A model generated the notes under the pieces. The model made no database searches. It was not told the DNA's origin and saw only the letters and a program-made list of their open reading frames with translations. From Nibribacter koreensis (GTDB lineage: Bacteria; Bacteroidota; Bacteroidia; Cytophagales; Hymenobacteraceae), in contig NZ_BAABGX010000002.1 in the NCBI RefSeq assembly GCF_039541795.1, positions 868,001 through 932,000 of the forward strand: 64,000 nucleotides of DNA, in the 5' to 3' direction. Below, in pieces: positions 1 to 8,748 of the stretch (positions are counted from its first letter, which is position 1; every line of letters starts with the position of its first letter). The position numbers and the translations under genes were made by a program.

Positions 1-1613
1 TACGCTGGGTTGTACTTCAAAGATTCTGCCCCATCCGGTAGCCACAATCCTATTTTATAGGCGCCTGGAGCAATGTCTTTCGGTAAGGTAATTTCTGTAG
101 AGACCGTGTGCCCGGCTTTGCGTTTGCTGGTCACTGGATGCCAGTCCCGTAGTTCGGCTCTGGTTTTAAACCCTTGCACCTTGCCAGCAGCGTCTATCAA
201 CACCACATACACACCCCGCGGGTTAATAGGTGTGGCAAACCCGAAATTCTTGATGGTGAAGCTCACTTGATGGGCAGTGCTTGTACGCCACATGGCGGGC
301 AAAGAAGCTTTTTCTAACTGCATGCGATAGCCCAGGTGATCTCTGATGTATTCATACAAAGACCTAGGCACTTCTTTGCCAGATGCGTCCAGAAAATAAC
401 CCTCTGTGACAGGTGCTTTGGTCATGCGCAGGTCTGCCGCAGTGATGGTCTTGTTTTTCCAGGCGTTGATGTTGGTGTTGTAATTGTGCACGATGCTAAA
501 GCTGGTATAGCCGTGTTCGCGTAAGCGGGTGGCAAACTGGTAGCTTTCTGGGAGCACCTGCACTAGGTTCCATTCATCGCCGGTGCCGTCATAAGGCATC
601 TCACCGTCTACGCCTACCAGATAGCCCTCTTGCTGCACTTGCTTAAAGTCTTTCCGCTCAAAGTACCTGTTAGATTTTCTGGTGAAGCCGCGCCTGGCTT
701 TGCTGTAGTCAGAGGATTTGTGCTTGCCGTTGTCCAGCACGAAGTAGTCATTGTGGTAGCCTAAGCGCTGATTGTCTAACAAGGCACCCACCCTTTTCAA
801 GGAGGGTTCCCGCACCATGACCTTCCGCTGCGGCGGCACCGCGTCTAGCACCGCCTGCAGAATCATCTTCACTGAGTCTACCGAGCACGGATGACCATAA
901 AAGTCATTGTGCCATTCTCCCCAGCCGCCCACAAAACCCGCCTGCACCGCCTGAATGACTGCGTATTTCGCCTTCAGGATTGGGGCCAGTTGCGCGAGGT
1001 GCTGTTCTATATGCCGCACTTGCACCTTAGGAGCCATGGCGCTGATGGAGTTTCTAGGCGAACAGTCACTAGTGGGAGTTGCTTGTTTCTGGTAAGCATA
1101 CCGGATGATGGCTTTATAGTTGGCGGCTTCTACCTCATCTAAAATATGCGCCAAATTTTGCAATTGACCGTCTGGAATGGGTTTATCCAACAAGGCAGAG
1201 TCTAAGTAGAAGAAAAGCTGCGCCAGCTGAAGCTGGTCCTTTTTGTAACCGTAGGTCTGCGCGTGTTGCCGCAACGTCTCCCTAAAGTTCTGCTTATAAG
1301 ATATCTTACCATCATCATTGAAGGCTGGGCTTAGGTCTTGCAGGTCCATGGCAAACTCCAGCCTGAGTCCCCTTTCTGGATTGGGAATGACTTCACGGCC
1401 CAGGCTATCTTCTGGACCTATCCCCTGAAACGCCAGAAGCCTGCCGCCTTCGTCCTGACTTACGGTAGTGTGATTTGACAGGAAGCTTTTGGCAGGATCG
1501 CGCAATTGCCAATACCAGAAAAAGCAAAGGATGGCCAGCAACAGAGGGATACCTACTACCCATTTTTGCGCAAACCAATGTTTCTTCTGCATGCCCTGTT
1601 GTCTCAAACTCAT
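1..1613 (-). CDS. DUF4832/DUF4874-type membrane-anchored protein, partial (3' end outside window)
   Basis: The reading frame is open from an ATG at 1611-1613 (minus strand) to the window edge, giving about 537 visible residues with no stop, so the C-terminus is missing. One hydrophobic segment at residues 19-36 follows a basic N-terminus and should anchor the protein, leaving the rest outside the cytoplasm. Two motifs fit the DUF4874/DUF4832 family: NPERGLRLEF at about 78-87 and GGWGEWHN at about 229-236. That family resembles glycoside-hydrolase barrels, but its substrate is not known to me. The C-terminal visible part (ITLPKDIAPGAYKIGLWLPD) looks like a beta-sandwich domain. Family call is by motif memory only. 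Confidence 0.75.
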   Translation of the reverse strand, partial: MSLRQQGMQKKHWFAQKWVVGIPLLLAILCFFWYWQLRDPAKSFLSNHTTVSQDEGGRLLAFQGIGPEDSLGREVIPNPERGLRLEFAMDLQDLSPAFNDDGKISYKQNFRETLRQHAQTYGYKKDQLQLAQLFFYLDSALLDKPIPDGQLQNLAHILDEVEAANYKAIIRYAYQKQATPTSDCSPRNSISAMAPKVQVRHIEQHLAQLAPILKAKYAVIQAVQAGFVGGWGEWHNDFYGHPCSVDSVKMILQAVLDAVPPQRKVMVREPSLKRVGALLDNQRLGYHNDYFVLDNGKHKSSDYSKARRGFTRKSNRYFERKDFKQVQQEGYLVGVDGEMPYDGTGDEWNLVQVLPESYQFATRLREHGYTSFSIVHNYNTNINAWKNKTITAADLRMTKAPVTEGYFLDASGKEVPRSLYEYIRDHLGYRMQLEKASLPAMWRTSTAHQVSFTIKNFGFATPINPRGVYVVLIDAAGKVQGFKTRAELRDWHPVTSKRKAGHTVSTEITLPKDIAPGAYKIGLWLPDGAESLKYNPA

Positions 1614-1693
1614 AGAACTGCCTTACTACAGAAGATGCCTATAGGTTAGAAATACTTCATAAATCAATGCAGGTATGTAAAAAAATAAAGAGG

Positions 1694-1731
1694 CGTTTTT
1701 GGCCTGGTTTCATGAAACCAGGCCAAAAACG
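1694..1731. repeat. Family A palindrome, copy 1
   Basis: This 38-base copy carries paired changes from the consensus (GGTTTC opposite GAAACC) with central AT. Flanking AAGAGG and CCTCTT extend it to a 50-base palindrome (1688-1737). It lies between two minus-strand genes. Confidence 0.92.
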
Positions 1732-1767
1732 CCTCTTGCATGGAAAGCACAAAAGCTGGCTTAAAGA

Positions 1768-2178
1768 TTATTTTGGCAACGGAGCGCCTACGGCCACGGC
1801 ACAGCTGTGACCGGGCTGGCCGTGCGGCGGGTTCATGCCCGGCGCCGTAGCCACTGGCTGAGGAGACACTTGTACGGGTTGCGGTGACACAGGCACCGGG
1901 GTAGGCGTTGAGGTCACGGCCGGCGTGGCAGGCAAAGCCGCTTTAGGGGCCGAGTTCAAAGGCGCACCCACTTCAATGTCGCATCTATGGCCCATCTGTC
2001 CGTGCGGTGGGTTGAGGCCGGCCTGTGCGTTGCTAGAGTCTCCAGCGGCCGGCGCTGAGGAGAAATTGATGGGCTGCGGGGTAAACCCGTCCTTGCCGCT
2101 TCCATTTTTCTTGTCTGCTGAACACGCCATGCCCATCACGGCAAGGGTCACTACTAATAACTGCGTTATTTTTTTCAT
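1768..2178 (-). CDS. Small lipoprotein with two HGQxGHxC repeats
   Basis: This is a 136-residue protein with a lipoprotein signal (MKKITQLLVVTLAVMGMAC; lipid cysteine C19). The mature part is low-complexity, rich in Pro, Ala and Ser. It holds two copies of NPPHGQ-x-GH-x-C followed by a VGAPL segment, with the cysteines at C66 and C126 exactly 60 residues apart. Short proteins with this motif occur in other Bacteroidota as far as I recall, without known function. The conserved His, His and Cys suggest metal or heme binding, which is inference only. The 3' flank holds a family A palindrome at 1694-1731. Confidence 0.75.
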   Translation of the reverse strand: MKKITQLLVVTLAVMGMACSADKKNGSGKDGFTPQPINFSSAPAAGDSSNAQAGLNPPHGQMGHRCDIEVGAPLNSAPKAALPATPAVTSTPTPVPVSPQPVQVSPQPVATAPGMNPPHGQPGHSCAVAVGAPLPK

Positions 2179-2325
2179 GCTAAGGTAAATTTCTTTTGGA
2201 CGCTCCGTGAACGGTTGGCGCAGGTTTGGACCCAGAACAGAGAAACAGTCAAGAAAGTTTGGTCTCTTCTACAATGGGTTACCGTCACAAAGATAGGCGC
2301 TAGAATTGGGCTTTCTACAGACTAT

Positions 2326-2709
2326 TTATGGTTGAGTGGATGGGTTTAATTTGCGCCGCATCACGTAATGGAATTCACTGCTACTAGACGTAGTGATAGA
2401 GCCCTCACTGTAGCCAGGGCTGGTGCTGTGTGGTACGCCCACAAAAGAACTCACCAGCTCCCAGCCTTTGGAGTTTAGGTAGTTCAATGCGTCTATGACA
2501 GAGTTAAACTTCATGGGTTTGCCCTTGTCGTCTTTAATATAGCTTTCGGCTCCGTACAACAACTCCTGACCGTAGTCTATGCGTATGGTGTTTTTGCCGG
2601 TCTTGGTGATTTGACAATATTCTTCGGTTCTTTGGGGAGTGGGTGTCTGGGCTTTTATGGTAGATGTCAGACATACTAAGAGGGAGAATAACAGGACTAG
2701 TTTTTTCAT
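2326..2709 (-). CDS. Small secreted protein, DUF4177-like
   Basis: The open frame extends upstream to 2769. The ATG at 2707-2709 is preferred because it begins a clean signal peptide (MKKLVLLFSLLVCLTSTIKAQ), giving 127 residues. The segment ALNYLNSKGWELVSSF resembles the core of DUF4177-type small proteins (LNxLGxxGWELVS), and the C-terminus HYVMRRKL fits the last strand of that fold. No enzymatic motif is visible. The neighbours are another small secreted protein on the same strand and divergent chrA. Confidence 0.6.
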   Translation of the reverse strand: MKKLVLLFSLLVCLTSTIKAQTPTPQRTEEYCQITKTGKNTIRIDYGQELLYGAESYIKDDKGKPMKFNSVIDALNYLNSKGWELVSSFVGVPHSTSPGYSEGSITTSSSSEFHYVMRRKLNPSTQP

Positions 2710-2865
2710 AGGAGGCAGAGAAATAGAGTTGGATTCTTGAAAATAAGAAAAAGCCTTGGATCCCTTCATTCAAGTCATGAATATTATCTGGCAGGCACGG
2801 GAGTTCTACTTACTCAGAGCGCCTCCAAGTATATTATGAGTTAGCTTGCATTACCCTTGACGTTT

Positions 2866-2873
2866 TATACTTG
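2866..2873 (+). promoter_or_regulatory. Possible chrA promoter
   Basis: TATACTTG is one base off the Bacteroidota -7 motif TAnnTTTG, with TTG at 2846-2848 about 17 bases upstream. It lies 53 bases before the chrA start. Confidence 0.3.
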
Positions 2874-2925
2874 TTATGTTAGGTACCCTTCCGTACTTCG
2901 CTCTAATTAATTATAATGTGCCCCC

Positions 2926-4305
2926 ATGGAAAACCAGAACTCAAAACAGATGCTTCCGCCGGCAAAGCCTACCTTTAAAGAGGCGTTTCTATTCTGGCTT
3001 AAGCTGGGGTTCATCAGTTTTGGTGGTCCGGCGGGTCAGATTGGGATCATGCACCAGTATGTGGTGGAGCAACGGCGGTGGGTGTCTGAGTCCAGGTTTC
3101 TGCACGCGCTCAACTATTGCATGCTCCTGCCCGGCCCCGAGGCCCAGCAACTAGCCGCCTACCTGGGTTGGCTTCTGCATGGCGTCAAAGGCGCCTTGAC
3201 GGCGGGTATTCTGTTTGTGCTGCCTTCGGTGTTTATATTGCTGGCGCTGGCCTCTGTTTATGTCACGTATGGTACCATTCCGTGGGTGGCGGCGCTGTTC
3301 TACGGCCTGAAGCCGGCCGTGGTAGCCATTGTGCTGGTGGCTTTGTTCAAAGTGGGGAGCAAGTCGCTCAAGAGCTGGTTCCATTATCTGGTGGCGGCCC
3401 TCAGCTTTATCTGCATCTTCTTCTTTCAGGTGCCATTTCCGCTCATCATTTTGAGCACCATCTTAGTGGCCTTTGTCCTCATGAAAGTGCACCCTGCTCT
3501 TTTGCAGGACCAATCCACCCATGAAGAAAAAATAGCCAATGAGCAGGGATACTACCTCAACGCCCACAGCCAGGTGCACACGGCAGAGGCTGGCTTTACA
3601 ACACCGGTGGTGCGTTTTCTGGTGACCCTGGCACTTTGGCTGGCCCCCTTGGGGCTGTTTTATCTGCTCACCTCTAAATTTGAGTTCTGGCAGACCCTCA
3701 TCTTCTTCTTTAGTAAGGCGGCCCTGGTGACGTTTGGTGGTGCCTATGCGGTGTTGCCATACGTGGCGCAGGTAACCGTGGAGCAGTTGGAGTGGCTTTC
3801 TAAATATGAGATGATAGACGGCCTGGCCTTAGGAGAGACTACCCCCGGCCCCTTGATCATGGTGCTGGCCTTTGTGGGATTCATGGCAGGTTTTCATCAA
3901 TATGGCGGCTCTTTGGCCATGGGCGCGCTGGGATTAGTGACCACCACCTTTTACACGTTTCTGCCGTGCTTTCTGTTTATTCTGGCGGGGGCACCTTTGA
4001 TTGAGCGAACCAGAGACAATGCCCACGTAAAAGCCATTCTGGGCGTAGTGACTGCGGCCGTGGTAGGCGTAATCCTAAACTTGACCGTGTATTTTGGCAA
4101 GGCGGTCTGGTTCCCGAGAGAGCTTTTGCTCAACAGTCTGGATTACTTTGCCTTTGCCTGGACGGTCATCTCATTTGTGGCCATGTACCGGCTTAAAATA
4201 GGCATGATGCCATGGATTGCCATAAGCGCGGCGGCAGGTCTCGTCTACTTCCTTCTGACCAGTGGCAACCAGGCCAACAGCCTGTTAGTGACTAGTAGCT
4301 TTTAA
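2926..4305 (+). CDS. chrA: Chromate transporter, two-domain ChrA type
   Basis: The 459-residue membrane protein is made of two homologous halves, as in the long-chain CHR family that exports chromate from the cytoplasm. The N-terminal half has FGGPAGQIGIMHQ and the PGPEAQQLA motif. The C-terminal half has FGGAYAVLPY and ETTPGPLIM. About ten to twelve hydrophobic segments are visible. The ATG at 2926 is the first in frame. Its 3' end overlaps the convergent gene at 4285-4677 by 21 bases. A role in chromate or sulfate-related anion transport follows from the family; no other metal resistance gene is adjacent. Confidence 0.9.
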   Translation: MENQNSKQMLPPAKPTFKEAFLFWLKLGFISFGGPAGQIGIMHQYVVEQRRWVSESRFLHALNYCMLLPGPEAQQLAAYLGWLLHGVKGALTAGILFVLPSVFILLALASVYVTYGTIPWVAALFYGLKPAVVAIVLVALFKVGSKSLKSWFHYLVAALSFICIFFFQVPFPLIILSTILVAFVLMKVHPALLQDQSTHEEKIANEQGYYLNAHSQVHTAEAGFTTPVVRFLVTLALWLAPLGLFYLLTSKFEFWQTLIFFFSKAALVTFGGAYAVLPYVAQVTVEQLEWLSKYEMIDGLALGETTPGPLIMVLAFVGFMAGFHQYGGSLAMGALGLVTTTFYTFLPCFLFILAGAPLIERTRDNAHVKAILGVVTAAVVGVILNLTVYFGKAVWFPRELLLNSLDYFAFAWTVISFVAMYRLKIGMMPWIAISAAAGLVYFLLTSGNQANSLLVTSSF

Positions 4306-4677
4306 GGGATGCGTCACCATGACCCACGCAAATAGGCCGGCAAATATTAGGTACCCTGCGGTAAGCACCCAGCCTTCTACCGTGCCATTGCCGTGCAACT
4401 GGGCCTTGAACAGGGCCAGTCCGCCTACCAGAAAATGCGTAAGGTTGCCAATGACCACGGCGCGGGCATAGATACCGCCCATCAAAACGCCCTTGGCCAT
4501 CCAGTTCAGCATGGCAAAACCAATGTACAACGCCCCCGCCATTTGTAGCATGAGGCCCATTTCTGGATCTACGGTTTTGCCCAGATACGCTAAAAACTCC
4601 AGGGGCAGAAAAGAGAAGGCCACGCCTATAATTGCCATGCTCAAGGCACTTGCCGTCATGATTACTTTGGTAGACAT
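4285..4677 (-). CDS. Four-helix membrane protein, unknown function
   Basis: The 130-residue protein is almost entirely hydrophobic, with four predicted membrane helices (about residues 5-27, 40-60, 68-88 and 100-122) and no catalytic motif. It resembles the many small DoxX-like or DUF-type membrane proteins of Bacteroidota but I cannot name the family. The tail overlaps the end of chrA, so the two genes converge; an antisense effect between the transcripts is possible but unsupported. Confidence 0.7.
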   Translation of the reverse strand: MSTKVIMTASALSMAIIGVAFSFLPLEFLAYLGKTVDPEMGLMLQMAGALYIGFAMLNWMAKGVLMGGIYARAVVIGNLTHFLVGGLALFKAQLHGNGTVEGWVLTAGYLIFAGLFAWVMVTHPLKATSH

Positions 4678-4776
4678 AGGTATGCGGGCTTGGTTAGCAG
4701 AGCAGGGCTGGCAGCCACAGGGGCGCAGCCGTCTGTTTCTGTATCAAGGTACATTCTTTCCTTGAAAAGACACAGC

Positions 4777-4814
4777 CGTTTTTAGCCTACTTTCTGGAAA
4801 ACAAGCCAAAAACG
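4777..4814. repeat. Family A palindrome, copy 2
   Basis: The left arm is diverged (TAGCCTACTTTC) and the right arm near consensus (GAAAACAAGCCAAAAACG). It sits in the divergent region between 4677 (minus) and 4968 (plus), one of few copies in a divergent spacer. Confidence 0.9.
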
Positions 4815-4967
4815 GGTTGCCCTTCTGCTGCGCTTGCGTGTTTATTCTCACGCGAAAGACAAAGCCAGACAGACCATTTTCAACCTTTTGCCCAAAAATA
4901 GAGTATTCAAATACTACAATAGTTTCTGATGGACAGTGACTATACACCCAGACCAAACACAACAACT

Positions 4968-5138
4968 ATGAAAACTCTAAAGGCATATTTATTCTCATTA
5001 CTCCTGGTAATGTCACTCACCCTCTCTAGCTGCGAAGTAATTGGCGACATCTTTGAGGCCGGCATGTGGACCGCCGTTATCATCATTGTCTTAATTGTAC
5101 TCTTGATTGGCTGGCTTTTCCGGAAATTAAGAAGATAA
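4968..5138 (+). CDS. Small lipoprotein with a C-terminal membrane helix
   Basis: The ATG at 4968 starts a 56-residue protein with a lipoprotein signal (LFSLLLVMSLTLSSC), then one strong membrane helix (TAVIIIVLIVLLIGWLF) and a basic end KLRR. An upstream ATG at 4929 would add 13 residues that spoil the signal peptide. Similar tiny proteins are common in Cytophagales and are sometimes misannotated as phosphatidate cytidylyltransferase; nothing here supports an enzyme. Function unknown. Confidence 0.65.
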   Translation: MKTLKAYLFSLLLVMSLTLSSCEVIGDIFEAGMWTAVIIIVLIVLLIGWLFRKLRR

Positions 5139-5148
5139 CCTCTACGCT

Positions 5149-5186
5149 TGTTTTTGAGCTGTTTTCTGGAAAACAGCCTAAAAACA
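5149..5186. repeat. Family A palindrome, copy 3
   Basis: It lies 10 bases after the stop of the small lipoprotein gene and its A-tract overlaps the stem of the hairpin at 5182-5223. For the minus-strand gene beyond, it therefore supplies the U-tract of that hairpin. Confidence 0.9.
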
Positions 5187-5223
5187 GAAGAAGGCCACCT
5201 TTGCGGGTGGCCTTCTTCTGTTT
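5182..5223. terminator. Bidirectional terminator hairpin
   Basis: An 18-base perfect stem (AAACAGAAGAAGGCCACC and its complement) encloses a 6-base loop between two convergent genes. Read on the minus strand it is followed by CTGTTTTTAGG, a U-tract provided by family A copy 3. Confidence 0.85.
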
Positions 5224-5239
5224 CATATAAGTACTAGTG

Positions 5240-7765
5240 TTATTGCTTCACTATTCTGTTAATGCTGCGGCCAGTGCCGTTCTCTACTTGCAAGTAGTAC
5301 ATGCCGGCCTTCTGCTGGGTTAGGTCTACTTCATACCGCTGACCTTCTACCAGCATCACTTCTTCTGATGAAAGCACCTGGCCTGCGCCATTCACCACCG
5401 AAATCTTTGCCGTACCACCTTGGCCTCTGCCTACTTCTAGCGTCACTTTGCCTGTGAAGGTTGGGTTAGGGTATGCTTTCATGGCACCCGCTGCCAACGC
5501 ACCGCCTTGACCATTCACCGCAATCACTTTAGAGTACTCAAACTTGCCGTCAAAGTCTACTTGTCTTAAACGATAGTACACCGTTCCGTTCAAAGCCTGT
5601 CCGTCTACAAACTGGTATTTAAGCAGCATGTTACTGTTTCCGTTGCCCTTCACTTTGCCTACGGTGGTGAACGTCTTACCATCCAAGCTTCTCTCTACCT
5701 GGAAGTAGTCATTGTCTTTCTCAGACGCCGTTGACCAGTTAAGCGTCACGCCCGTTGCTTTGCTGTATTTGCCAGTGAATGATACTAGCGTAACCGGAAG
5801 TGGGTTTATACCCATGGCTTGGTTTGTCGCTAGACTATAGTTACCAGCGTCTTTACCGCTTATAGCAATTCCACTAACAGTGATGGACTTGTAGTTTGTA
5901 GCAGGATCAGTTGCATATCTTGCGCTATCATAGTTTAGATTCACTGTATCACCAGATAATAAATCAACAGCGATAAGACTTACGATAGGGTTCCCTTTAG
6001 AATCTGTCTTATTTTCACTTAGAACGTCTACCGTAAGATTTCTTTTTGAAACATTAGCCAAGAGAGTTGGAGTTCTAAAGAGGTAGTTTCCTGCGTCATT
6101 CCCTCCAATAGAATAACCACTGATCGTCACTTCTTTATCATCAGCCACATTTTTATTAAGGAATGTACCAGCTACGTTGTTAGCAATCAATCTTACGTCT
6201 TCTGAACCTACAATCCCAAAAATACTAGCGTTATTGATAACAAGTGGGCATACAGCAGTTCCATCATATATTCTATTTGTAGTAGTTACATTTTCAAGAG
6301 ACAGTGTCCTTGGTGTGATGTTAGCAGAAAGTGAAGGCACCGGTTGCGCAAGGGAATAATTGCCTGCTGCGGCTCCGTCTAAAGCATATGTACCAGATAG
6401 AGTTACCAGCTTTCCAGTTCCTATGTTTTTGTTATCAAAATTGGCTGTAACACCAGTAGCTACCAAACTGATCGCATCACCAGAAATCGTATTCTGCAAA
6501 GTTGCACCAGACAATGCGCATGCGGTAAAACTATCGTATTCTTTAGAGGTGGCCACAATACCTGAAATAGTTAAAGGTCTCTGTGTGATGCTAGCCGAAA
6601 GAGTTGGTTGCGTCAATGTGTAGTTGCTTGAGCTACCACCCGTTATAGTATACCCAGTTACGGCAACAGCCTTAGTTGAACCTGCGTTTGCATCTAAAAA
6701 TGAACCTGTTCCCACGCCACTAAGAGTTACAGCATCATTATTAATGACTCCTACCAATGAAGCTGTTCCAGACAAAACACAAGGAGTTAGACCATCATAC
6801 ACTTTAGTAACTCCAGATATTCCAGTTATAGTTAAAGGCTTGGGGTTGATTATGAAAGATGAACTGGCCGCCGAAGTAAAACCTGTAGCCGAGGCAGTGA
6901 TGACTTTACTTCCTGAAGTGGAAGACAAAAGGTTATTAAATGTGGCTGTGCCATTTCCGCCTGAAGTCCCAATGTTTAAAGCATTGTTTGATAGCGTACC
7001 AGTACCTGTCGTTGTAGTTAAAGCTACGCTTAGTGTAGAGCCTAAACCTATAGTTGAAGGGTTACCATATTGGTCTTGTGTTTGAACAGTAGGGAATCCA
7101 ACTATTGGAGAACCATAAGTAGAAGTGATTGGCTGAGTGGAAAATGCTAACCTAGCTACTACTCCTACTCCTTGTGAAAGTGTTCCCAAAGATGTAGTAC
7201 CTGTTAAACTTGAAGTAATATTACCTGTGCTGGGAATTATAGCACCAGAAGTAGCCTTTACTTGCAAGCCGGAGATGAAAATCCTGTCAATTTTATTTAC
7301 AGCATTGTTGTTACCTTGACTATTATAAGCAAAGTTAACAGTGATAGTAGACGAAGTAATACTAAAAGTAGTAACATAAATATCACCATCTTGACCATTA
7401 GTTGGGATAACTGTTGGAGTTCCCACACCTGGATTAAACGTCCAATTAGCTGGAGCATCTATGACCAATTTAGTGAACGTGGAGGGAGTAAAATAAGCAG
7501 CTTGAGGCTCTTGAAGCACAATATTTGTTATAGAGGTAAAAACCCCTCCTACTGGATTTGTTGAATTAGCTGCTCTATCAACTGATAAGCCAGTACCACC
7601 AGTTGCAGGAGTCACTGTAACTTGTGCCTCCGCCTTCATGGCCAACCCAAAAAAGAGTGCCATGAACAGGATAAGCATTGAAAGTTTGGTAGAAGTTGAT
7701 TCACTTCTGAAACGTATTCCCTGCTTTGATTCAACTAATGATTTTGACGAGTAAAAATGTTGCAT
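5240..7765 (-). CDS. T9SS-secreted protein with YDG repeats
   Basis: The 841-residue protein has an N-terminal signal region ending AMKAEAQ at 48, an Ig-like N-terminal part (about 50-305), and three YDG-type repeats starting near 309, 397 and 486. Each carries a version of the KVYDG, KEYDS or RIYDG motif and ends with NYxLxxP. A fourth degenerate repeat covers about 576-655. After NPLPVTLVSFTGKY comes a sandwich domain (about 656-750), then a type A sorting domain (YPNPTFTGKVTLEV to the end) that targets the protein through the type IX system to the cell surface. Function is probably adhesive. DNA for residues up to about 650 is clearly more AT-rich than DNA for the C-terminal 190 residues, suggesting a mosaic origin. 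Confidence 0.88.
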   Translation of the reverse strand: MQHFYSSKSLVESKQGIRFRSESTSTKLSMLILFMALFFGLAMKAEAQVTVTPATGGTGLSVDRAANSTNPVGGVFTSITNIVLQEPQAAYFTPSTFTKLVIDAPANWTFNPGVGTPTVIPTNGQDGDIYVTTFSITSSTITVNFAYNSQGNNNAVNKIDRIFISGLQVKATSGAIIPSTGNITSSLTGTTSLGTLSQGVGVVARLAFSTQPITSTYGSPIVGFPTVQTQDQYGNPSTIGLGSTLSVALTTTTGTGTLSNNALNIGTSGGNGTATFNNLLSSTSGSKVITASATGFTSAASSSFIINPKPLTITGISGVTKVYDGLTPCVLSGTASLVGVINNDAVTLSGVGTGSFLDANAGSTKAVAVTGYTITGGSSSNYTLTQPTLSASITQRPLTISGIVATSKEYDSFTACALSGATLQNTISGDAISLVATGVTANFDNKNIGTGKLVTLSGTYALDGAAAGNYSLAQPVPSLSANITPRTLSLENVTTTNRIYDGTAVCPLVINNASIFGIVGSEDVRLIANNVAGTFLNKNVADDKEVTISGYSIGGNDAGNYLFRTPTLLANVSKRNLTVDVLSENKTDSKGNPIVSLIAVDLLSGDTVNLNYDSARYATDPATNYKSITVSGIAISGKDAGNYSLATNQAMGINPLPVTLVSFTGKYSKATGVTLNWSTASEKDNDYFQVERSLDGKTFTTVGKVKGNGNSNMLLKYQFVDGQALNGTVYYRLRQVDFDGKFEYSKVIAVNGQGGALAAGAMKAYPNPTFTGKVTLEVGRGQGGTAKISVVNGAGQVLSSEEVMLVEGQRYEVDLTQQKAGMYYLQVENGTGRSINRIVKQ

Positions 7766-8748
7766 AAAAATGATCTAAATGTGTCAATTCAAAAAGGTTT
7801 AGTACATAGCGAGGGACTTTTTGTACTTCCGATGCAATTTCCACAATCATTTTTATCAATTCATCCTATAATTTAATTGTATCATTTAAAGATTTGAATT
7901 ATCAACAACCCAATCTTTTCAAACAGTATTAAATTTATTTAATATATTATAAATTAAGCATAAAAGATTAATGGAATATTTCTAAATATGCTTTCTACAT
8001 ATTTAAATAGCTTAAAATCACCTCCTTAAACCAGTTCTATCAAAATAAGTTAGATTGGATTATTTATCTTAAATAAAACAAAAAGTTCTTTATTAAGTAC
8101 ACAACTTTTTTTGAATCTATTAAATTTATCACATAATTAATTATACCCATTTATTGAATTCATCCTATTTGTACCACGTATTTTGGAAAAAATTTGCACC
8201 TAATTCTGTATTTTCAGGACAAAACTTAAAGTAGCTACATCATTTTTTACAAAAACAGACATAGAACTAACACAAAGTTTATCAGATAATTGCGCAGATA
8301 AATTCGCTACAAGTGTCTATAGACACATAAGCCAAAAGAATCCTTCAGGAATACCCAATTATGATTGCATCTTACCAATAAAATTATTCATATTTAATTG
8401 ATTAACAGCAGGTTAACCTCTCTTAACTCCTAAACACTCAGTCCTTGATGGTATGATTCAAAGAATGCTAAATTTTAACACACAGCTGAAGCCTAAGTAA
8501 TTGAGTAAGAGCAGAAAAAGGGACAATGCATAAGGTGACAGAAAGTCATCAAATGGAGAGTTTACTGGCCCTTTGAAAATTATTTACCGGAGAAGATTGA
8601 TAGCCCAAGAACAGATTAACTAATGCCTGCTAGATAGGGGTCACAAGAAATGCGATTGAGGAGTGCTTACAAGGAAGGAAACATAACAGGTAAGGCTCCC
8701 TTTAGAGGAGCCTTACCTGTTATAAAATAGAGCTGTCTATCCAGCAAC
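7766..8748. other. AT-rich gene-free stretch
   Basis: About 900 bases upstream of the YDG-repeat gene are markedly AT-rich, especially 7780-8500, with no credible reading frame on either strand. A perfect 14-base palindrome GTGTCTATAGACAC lies at 8313-8326. The hairpin at 8683-8723 closes the region. It may hold the promoter of the surface protein gene or the decayed remains of acquired DNA. Confidence 0.6.
8683..8723 (-). terminator. Terminator of the fatty acid hydroxylase gene
   Basis: A 17-base perfect stem (ATAACAGGTAAGGCTCC and complement) with a 7-base loop follows the minus-strand gene ending at 8749; the minus strand continues GTTTCCTTCC. Confidence 0.75.

Noticed and set aside
1694..1731. 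Family A as ordinary bidirectional terminators
   Set aside because: The stem is followed by A5, not T5, on both strands, so the element alone does not form the usual hairpin plus U-tract.
3117..3524. Plus-strand frame inside chrA
   Set aside because: It is a shifted-frame shadow of the chromate transporter, rich in Gly and His with no family pattern.
6177..7564. Several plus-strand frames within the YDG-repeat gene
   Set aside because: They are antisense shadows of the repetitive minus-strand gene, with no start signals or family features.
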